From the NCBI RefSeq assembly GCF_008974245.1, contig NZ_BBZI01000005.1, positions 1,048,040-1,112,039 on the forward strand: a DNA stretch of 64,000 bases, read 5' to 3'. The notes beneath the pieces are model-generated. The model was not told the DNA's origin and ran no database searches. It was given only the letters and a program-made list of their open reading frames with translations. Below, in pieces: positions 58,892 through 64,000 of this stretch (its first letter is position 1; every line of letters begins with the position of its first letter). The DNA comes from Streptomyces abyssomicinicus (GTDB lineage: Bacteria; Actinomycetota; Actinomycetes; Streptomycetales; Streptomycetaceae). A program made the translations under genes and the position numbers.

Positions 58892-60658
58892 TCACGCCGG
58901 CCCGCCCGGCGCGTCGGTCGGGCAGTGCGTGAAGCGGTGGACGCTCCGGGGGTTCAGCCGGTAACCGGGGCGGCCCTGGATGACGGCGTCCTGGCCGATG
59001 CCCAGGTCCGCGACCTCGCCGAGGCGTTCCTGACAGGCCATGCGGAATCGGCGCACCGTCTGTGCGAGCGCCGCGGCGGTGCGGCCGGTGCGCTCCGCCA
59101 GCTCGCCGGCGGAGAGGTACGGCGGCTCGGTCCCGGCCGCGCGGTGCCGCTCCCAGTCCTGGCCGAGCACGCGCAGGACGTCGACGAGGGGCTGAGGTGT
59201 GCGCTCGTGGACGGTGACGCCCTCGATCGACAGCAGGGGCCCGTAGAGCGCGACTTCCAGGCGGTTCGGGTCGGGCAGGTGCTCGTCGTCCAGGTCGAGG
59301 GAGAGGAACTCGGGCGCGAGGTGTGCGGCGCGCAGCCCGATGTACCGGCTGAGCAGTTGGCCCCGCTCGGTGCCGCGGGGCGCCTGGAGGTAGTCGGACA
59401 CGACGCCGAGCGCCTCCGGCAGGACCGGGCGCAGATCGCGCAGGTAGCGGGCGACCCACTCCACCGCCGTGCGCCTGCCGTGCAGCCGGGCGTGCAGGAC
59501 GGCCGTGTCCAGCAGGACGAGCGCGGCGCAGGCGTGGAGTCCGGCATGGGAGAGGCGGTCGTGCAGCGTGGCGGCCGTGGCGACCAGCGCACCCGGCTTC
59601 ACCCGGACGCGGTAACCGCGCAGCATCCGGTGCCAGTTCTCGTACGCCGTGAGGTGCGCGCTCCCTCGCTCCGCGGGCTCCAGGTACCGGTCGCCCAGCT
59701 GCCGGAAGATCCTGGGGTAGGGCGACTGCCGGTAGGCGGCCCAGCCGAAGGCGAAGACGTCGAGCGCCGCGTCGAAGTCCCGCCGTGCGCCGTACCGGGC
59801 GGCGGACAGCAAGGACTCGCTCGCGCGGACGTAGCGCAGGAGCAGTGCGCGGTCCCGCTCGGTCAGCTCCGTCGGACGCAGAGCGGCGGACTCGACGAAG
59901 GTGCTGTACCGGCCGCTCCGCACGTCCCCGAGGTGGAAGGCGAAGGGCCGCCCCTCGCCCGGCCCTGACGCCGTCGGCGCGTGCTCGGCGAGCACCTTCT
60001 CCACGTAGGAGCGCTGCGCCTCCAGTTCGGCCGCGGCCTCCTCCCGGCGTCCGGCGAGCAGGTGGGCGACGACGAGGTCGGTGTGCAGCCAGGAGGCGTC
60101 GGCGTAGTAGCGGTACTTCCGGTAGCGCTCCAGGGACGACCGGAACAGCGGCACCGCACGCTCAGGATCGTCGCCGGCGGCCGCGGCGAGGCCCTCGCGC
60201 CACAGCGTGAAGGAGACCCGGGCGAAGGCATCGGGCTCCGCCGCCAGGCCTGCCGCGGCGGCCAGCCGGGCGAAGGCCGCGGGGAACACGGAGTCGGCGT
60301 AACCGGCCCATCCCTGGCTGAAGTGGTCGGCCACCTCGACCAGCAGGTCGAGCGAGCGCTCCCGCACGGCGCGGTCGAGGAGGCCGATCAGCTCCTCGGT
60401 CCTGGGGAGGATCCTGCCGGTGTGGAGGAACGAGGTGTCGACGTACCTCGCGGCCGTCGCCAGCAGGGTGGGCGCGGCCGACTCCCCGCCCTCCGCGCGG
60501 GCGCAGAGTTCGCCGAGCACGAGCAGCAGCGCGACATCGTGCTCCTCGGCCTGCCGCAGGTCGGAGGCGGGCACGTCCACGACCTCGCTCACCACGGCCC
60601 GCCGGCCGCCGGCTGCGTGCTCCTCCAGCATGCGGTGTCGCTCGGCCACGCTGCTCAT
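58892..60658 (-). CDS. Hypothetical protein with C-terminal winged-helix-like segment
   Basis: The 588-residue protein is mainly alpha-helical. Its first 450 residues resemble tetratricopeptide-like bundles (FRSSLERYRKYRYYADASWL, HLLAGRREEAAAELEAQR). The last 90 residues contain LSAGELAERTGRTAAALAQT and QGRPGYRLNP, which look like a winged-helix/transcriptional-regulator C-terminus. No enzymatic motif is present. It may be a large regulator, but that is inference. ATG 60658 has a weak ribosome binding site. It diverges from the AzlC gene across 160 bases and may share the promoter region. Confidence 0.65.
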   Translation of the reverse strand: MSSVAERHRMLEEHAAGGRRAVVSEVVDVPASDLRQAEEHDVALLLVLGELCARAEGGESAAPTLLATAARYVDTSFLHTGRILPRTEELIGLLDRAVRERSLDLLVEVADHFSQGWAGYADSVFPAAFARLAAAAGLAAEPDAFARVSFTLWREGLAAAAGDDPERAVPLFRSSLERYRKYRYYADASWLHTDLVVAHLLAGRREEAAAELEAQRSYVEKVLAEHAPTASGPGEGRPFAFHLGDVRSGRYSTFVESAALRPTELTERDRALLLRYVRASESLLSAARYGARRDFDAALDVFAFGWAAYRQSPYPRIFRQLGDRYLEPAERGSAHLTAYENWHRMLRGYRVRVKPGALVATAATLHDRLSHAGLHACAALVLLDTAVLHARLHGRRTAVEWVARYLRDLRPVLPEALGVVSDYLQAPRGTERGQLLSRYIGLRAAHLAPEFLSLDLDDEHLPDPNRLEVALYGPLLSIEGVTVHERTPQPLVDVLRVLGQDWERHRAAGTEPPYLSAGELAERTGRTAAALAQTVRRFRMACQERLGEVADLGIGQDAVIQGRPGYRLNPRSVHRFTHCPTDAPGGPA

Positions 60659-60819
60659 CTTCGTCGTCCCGTCGTCGCACGCCCGTGTCGTCGCGCCGTG
60701 AGGACCGGGCGTTCATGGCTGCGCGTCACGTCATCGTAGACGGCCTGGATGACGCGGCCCCCCGAGAGTCTGGACCGGAATGTCAATACAAGGCATCTCG
60801 ATGACAAGGGAGAGTCATC

Positions 60820-61635
60820 GTGCGTATTCTGCATGACACTTCGAGGAGTGGTGTCCGAAGTCAGGCCGCTCCGTCACGTGGTGCAGGGGGTTCCGTGGTG
60901 TCTTGTGCCGGTCGGCTGCCGGGCAAGGAGAAAGCGAGGCTGGTCAGGGACGCGGCCGGTGTCGGTCTGGCGGTCGGCGCCTACGGGCTGTCCTACGGCG
61001 CGCTGGCCGTCGCCGGCGGCCTGACGGTCGCTCAGACGCAGTTCCTGTCACTCGTCCTCTACGGCGGGTCGGCCCAACTCGCCCTGGTCGGGACGCTCGC
61101 GGCCGGCGGAGGCGGACTCGCCGCGTCCGCGACGGCGGCCCTGCTCGGGGTGCGCGGCCTCTTCTACGGTGTGAGCCTGCGGCCGGTTCTCGGTCTGCGG
61201 AGGGCGGCCCTGCTGCCGGCCGCGCACCTGCTGAGCGACGAGAGCGCGGCGATGGCGATCGCCCGTCGGACGCCTCCGGAGCGCCGCGCGGCCTACTGGG
61301 TCACCGGCTCCGTGGTGTTCCTCTGCTGGAACCTGGCCACGCTGGCCGGGGCCCTGTCCGGCTCCCTGCTCGCGGACCCGGAAGCCCTCGGGTTCGACAC
61401 GGCCTCCTCGGCCGCGTTCCTGGCGCTCGTGGCGCCCCGGCTGCGGGAGCGGGACGGGCGGCTGGTCTTCGCGGCGGCGGCCGTGGTGGCGACGGCCGTG
61501 GCCCCCTTCGCCGGTTCGGGTCTGCCGGTGCTCGCCGCCGGCCTCACCGTGCTGGGCCTCGCGCTGCTGCCGCCGGCGGAGGCCGGTGGCGCCAAGCGGA
61601 GGACGATCCCCACGCGGCACGGGGGCGCGGCATGA
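60820..61635 (+). CDS. azlC: AzlC family branched-chain amino acid exporter subunit
   Basis: The 271-residue membrane protein has the AzlC core: VGLAVGAYGLSYGALAVAGG, QTQFLSLVLYGGSAQLALVG and ALLGVRGLFYGVSLRP. With AzlD it exports leucine, isoleucine, valine or analogues. GTG 60820 follows AAGGGAGA and is the likely start; a later GTG at 60895 or 60898 would remove an unusual 25-residue leader. It overlaps azlD by four bases (ATGA). The divergent 588-residue gene may regulate it. leuA lies 1.5 kb downstream, which fits branched-chain amino acid metabolism. Confidence 0.88.
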   Translation: MRILHDTSRSGVRSQAAPSRGAGGSVVSCAGRLPGKEKARLVRDAAGVGLAVGAYGLSYGALAVAGGLTVAQTQFLSLVLYGGSAQLALVGTLAAGGGGLAASATAALLGVRGLFYGVSLRPVLGLRRAALLPAAHLLSDESAAMAIARRTPPERRAAYWVTGSVVFLCWNLATLAGALSGSLLADPEALGFDTASSAAFLALVAPRLRERDGRLVFAAAAVVATAVAPFAGSGLPVLAAGLTVLGLALLPPAEAGGAKRRTIPTRHGGAA

Positions 61636-61943
61636 GCTGGTCGTGGATCCTGCTCGCGGCGGCCGCCTGCTATCTGCTGAAGCTGGCAGGCCTGCTGGTG
61701 CCCGCGCGTGTGCTCGGCCGGCCGTCGGTGGCCCGCGTCACCGGCGCGGTGCCGGTCGCGCTGCTCGCGGGGCTCATCGCCACGCAGACCTTCGTCTCCG
61801 ACCAGCGCCTGCTTCTCGACGCCCGCGTGGCCGGACTCGCCGTCGCGGCCCTCGCCCTGTGGCGGCGGGCACCGTTCCTGGTCGTGGTGGTCGCGGCGGC
61901 CGCCACCACCGCCGGCCTGCGACACCTGGGCGTGGGCGCGTGA
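61632..61943 (+). CDS. azlD: AzlD family transporter subunit
   Basis: The 103-residue protein has three to four hydrophobic helices (WILLAAAACYLLKLAGLLVP, VTGAVPVALLAGLIATQTFV, APFLVVVVAAAATTAGL) and the size of AzlD, the small partner of AzlC. ATG 61632 overlaps the azlC stop, so they are co-translated and form a complex. Confidence 0.85.
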   Translation: MSWSWILLAAAACYLLKLAGLLVPARVLGRPSVARVTGAVPVALLAGLIATQTFVSDQRLLLDARVAGLAVAALALWRRAPFLVVVVAAAATTAGLRHLGVGA

Positions 61944-62007
61944 GGCGACGGTTCCGGCCGGAGGAGACCGGGGCCCGCCGCCACCTCGTCGGGGCGGGGG
62001 GCTGACC

Positions 62008-62955
62008 GTGCCCGTCCTGTGCGTCGTCGCCTCCGTGCTGCTCCAGGCGGGCGTGTACGGGTTCGTGTCCGGCACCCTGGACTCCGGCTACAGCCTCGCC
62101 CTGTCCTGTGCCGGGTTCGCCTCCGCCGCCGTGCTGTTCAACGCGGTGCTGCTGGTCCGCCGGCCGCGTGGCGCGGCACGGGGCGCGGCACGGGGCGCGG
62201 CCGTTCCGGGCCGCGCAGGGCGTGCTCCCGGGCTGATGCTGGCGCTGAACGCCGTCACGGCCGCCACCTTCCTCAGCTTCTACGCCGGCCTGACCTGGGT
62301 TCCGGCGACGGCGGCGACCGGGGTCGAGACCGCCGTCGGGCCGGTCGTGCTCGCGCTGTTCGGCCTGGCCGGCCATGCCCCCCGTGCCTCGGGGAGGGGC
62401 TGGTGCGCCGCCGGCCTGCTGGTGCTCCTCGGAGTCGCCGTCGCGCACCGGATCACCGCGGACGCCGGGTTGGGGCCGGGCCTGGTCGCGGGGCTCGCCC
62501 TGGTCGTGGTCGCGGGCTGCGGAGCGCCCGTGATCGCCCTGCTCTCCGTCGAGTTGGGGCGGCGCGGCGTCGATCCGGTGTACGTCACCGCGCATCGCTT
62601 CCACCTCACCTACCTGCTCGGCGGGGTGCTGCTGCTCGCCGTGGGAGGGCCCGGCGGGGACTGGGCCGGGCGGCTGCCGGGGACGATGCTCACCGGCGTT
62701 CTCGCGGTGACGCTGCCGCTGTACTGGTTGCAGTCCGGTCTGCAACGGACCGATCCGATGGTGGCGACGGTGCTGCTCACCACCCTGCCGGGTGCGACCT
62801 ACCTCGCGGAGTGCGCCTTCCACGGTTCCTTCGACGCCGTCGCCCTGGCCCTGATCTGTGTGCTGGTCGCCGTCGCCGTGGGGTACGTGCGGGCCTCGGC
62901 GCGGGCGGAGTCCGGCCCGGCCGCGGCACGGCCGCCTCGCACGATCCGGAGGTGA
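62008..62955 (+). CDS. DMT/EamA-like permease
   Basis: The 315-residue protein is very hydrophobic, with about nine or ten helices in a two-half arrangement, as in drug/metabolite transporters (for example NAVTAATFLSFYAGLTWVPA and TDPMVATVLLTTLPGATYLA). A loop near residue 50 has a GAARGAARGAA duplication. GTG 62008 follows a G-rich stretch 65 bases after azlD, so it probably belongs to the same operon. The transported compound is unknown; a metabolite exporter is likely. Confidence 0.75.
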   Translation: MPVLCVVASVLLQAGVYGFVSGTLDSGYSLALSCAGFASAAVLFNAVLLVRRPRGAARGAARGAAVPGRAGRAPGLMLALNAVTAATFLSFYAGLTWVPATAATGVETAVGPVVLALFGLAGHAPRASGRGWCAAGLLVLLGVAVAHRITADAGLGPGLVAGLALVVVAGCGAPVIALLSVELGRRGVDPVYVTAHRFHLTYLLGGVLLLAVGGPGGDWAGRLPGTMLTGVLAVTLPLYWLQSGLQRTDPMVATVLLTTLPGATYLAECAFHGSFDAVALALICVLVAVAVGYVRASARAESGPAAARPPRTIRR

Positions 62956-62985
62956 CCTGACCGGGCCCGACCTGACCGGGCCCGA
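62956..62985 (+). repeat. 15-base tandem repeat
   Basis: Two copies of CCTGACCGGGCCCGA follow the permease stop codon directly and run into a related CCCGACCGGACCGGGA block. Their self-complementary GGGCCC cores could act in termination. Confidence 0.7.
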
Positions 62986-63095
62986 CCCGACCGGACCGGG
63001 ACAGGACGGCGTTCGCGGACCGCGAGCGTCCCTCCGGGCCGGCCGGACGTCTGGTGACTGCGGTCACCACCGTGCGGCCGGCACGGAGATCCGGG

Positions 63096-64000
63096 TCAGC
63101 GCCCGGAGCGGTTGACGGCGGACAGGACGGCGTGGACGGAGGCGGTGAGCACCGAGGTGTCCAGGCCGGCGCCCCATCGGGTCACGTCGCCGACCCGGCA
63201 CCGGGCGTAGGCGACGGCCGGGCTGTTCGGCCCGGTGGCGGTGGAGTGCTCCGTGTATCCGAGGATGTCGACGGCGACTTTGATGCCGGCCAAGGCGTCG
63301 GCGAAGGCGGACAGAGGTCCGTTGCCGGCCCCCTCGCAGCGCGCTTCGCGCCCGTCGGTGAGCAGGGTGCAGGTGAACCGGTGCTTGCCGGGCGTGAGTT
63401 CGGCGGTGGTCCAGGACTTCAGGGTGACCGGGCCGTCCAGGCCAGGAGCGAGGTAGGTGGCGCGGAACAGGTCCCACAGCTTCTTGTGCGACAGTTCCTC
63501 GCCGGTCGCGTCGGTCACCTCCTGCACCGTGCGGGAGAAGTCCGGACGCATGGCGCGGGGCAGGTCCAGGCCGTGGTGGATCTGGAGCAGGTGGGCGATT
63601 CCGCCCTTGCCGGACTGCGAGTTGATGCGGATGACCTCCTCGTAGGTGCGTCCGATGTCACCCGGGTCGATGGGCAGGTAGGGCACCGCCCAGGGCGCCT
63701 GGTCGGCCGGGACGCCGAGTTCGGCCGCCTGCTTGGCGTGGTGGGCCAGGCCCTTGGAGATCGCGTCCTGGTGGGTGCCGGAGAAGGCGGTGTGGACGAG
63801 GTCGCCGCCGTAGGGGTGGCGCGGGTGGACCGGCAGCCGGTTGCAGTGCTGCACGACCTCGCGCACCGCGTCGATGTCGGAGAAGTCGATCATCGGGTTG
63901 ACGCCCTGCGCGTACAGGTTCAGAGCCAGGCTCACCAGGTCGACGTTGCCGGTGCGCTCCCCGTTGCCGAACAGGCAGCCCTCGACGCGTTGCGCGCCCG
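63096..64000 (-). CDS. leuA: 2-isopropylmalate synthase, long form (partial)
   Basis: The visible 300 residues contain [50 protein letters not shown] and a C-terminal regulatory domain ([31 protein letters not shown]). These are the actinobacterial LeuA motifs: the metal-binding HxH region lies beyond the window, and the leucine-binding C-terminal domain is complete. It condenses 2-ketoisovalerate with acetyl-CoA as the first step of leucine synthesis and is inhibited by leucine. The gene starts beyond 64000. Confidence 0.92.
   Translation of the reverse strand, partial: GAQRVEGCLFGNGERTGNVDLVSLALNLYAQGVNPMIDFSDIDAVREVVQHCNRLPVHPRHPYGGDLVHTAFSGTHQDAISKGLAHHAKQAAELGVPADQAPWAVPYLPIDPGDIGRTYEEVIRINSQSGKGGIAHLLQIHHGLDLPRAMRPDFSRTVQEVTDATGEELSHKKLWDLFRATYLAPGLDGPVTLKSWTTAELTPGKHRFTCTLLTDGREARCEGAGNGPLSAFADALAGIKVAVDILGYTEHSTATGPNSPAVAYARCRVGDVTRWGAGLDTSVLTASVHAVLSAVNRSGR

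Overview
The window is chromosomal DNA of a Streptomyces-like actinomycete. The GC content is very high, codons end in G or C, GTG and TTG starts are common, and the gene set is typical of that group (DUF6571/WXG proteins, DHA2 and MHS transporters, Tat-exported GH43, eukaryotic-type kinases, ABC-F, AzlCD, long-form LeuA). I found no rRNA, tRNA or CRISPR array. No replication origin was seen.

Region 1 (1-14.4 kb) is accessory DNA. It holds a serine recombinase decayed by frameshifts, small immunity-like genes (DUF4240, two HEAT-repeat paralogues, one of them frameshifted), a NucS-like nuclease, a 5'-truncated guanyl-RNase toxin with an intact barstar immunity gene, a pile-up of three transposase fragments, a WXG-DUF6571-lipoprotein operon of the type linked to type VII secretion, and a TerB gene. 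Region 2 (14.4-19.4 kb) has a TetR gene with a perfect operator dyad at its start codon, the DHA2 efflux pump beside it, and a secreted GH43 arabinofuranosidase with an AbfB domain.

Region 3 (20.1-23.4 kb) is the most interesting part. A 26-residue acidic peptide gene with a strong ribosome binding site is followed by an attenuator-like hairpin, an HExxH-motif protein resembling alpha-ketoglutarate-dependent peptide hydroxylases, a translationally coupled YcaO protein and a SAM methyltransferase. This looks like a compact RiPP gene cluster. The peptide has no Cys or Ser, and no partner protein for YcaO is visible, so the usual azoline chemistry looks unlikely. It is followed by an NlpC/P60 relic, a secreted cholesterol-oxidase-like flavoprotein and a large membrane-anchored NACHT NTPase.

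Region 4 (29.9-39.1 kb) is a catabolic cluster for a CoA-activated acid: acyl-CoA dehydrogenase, 3-hydroxyacyl-CoA dehydrogenase, two CoA-transferase subunits, a divergent LysR regulator, thiolase, MHS permease and MaoC-type hydratase. A shared 15-base motif lies in the divergent promoter and before the thiolase gene. Region 5 (39.2-48.3 kb) has an eCIS-core/aldo-keto-reductase fusion gene between remnants of one IS family, a 12-repeat TPR protein, a kinase plus pseudokinase-WD40 pair and a lytic transglycosylase. Region 6 (48.9-64 kb) is more ordinary: ABC-F ATPase, FAD oxidoreductase, aldo/keto reductase, sugar MFS with a zwf 3' relic, methyltransferase-NUDIX fusion, metallo-beta-lactamase-fold hydrolase, a membrane-anchored Mrr-like nuclease, a possible regulator, AzlC/AzlD, a DMT-like permease and the 3' part of leuA running off the right edge.
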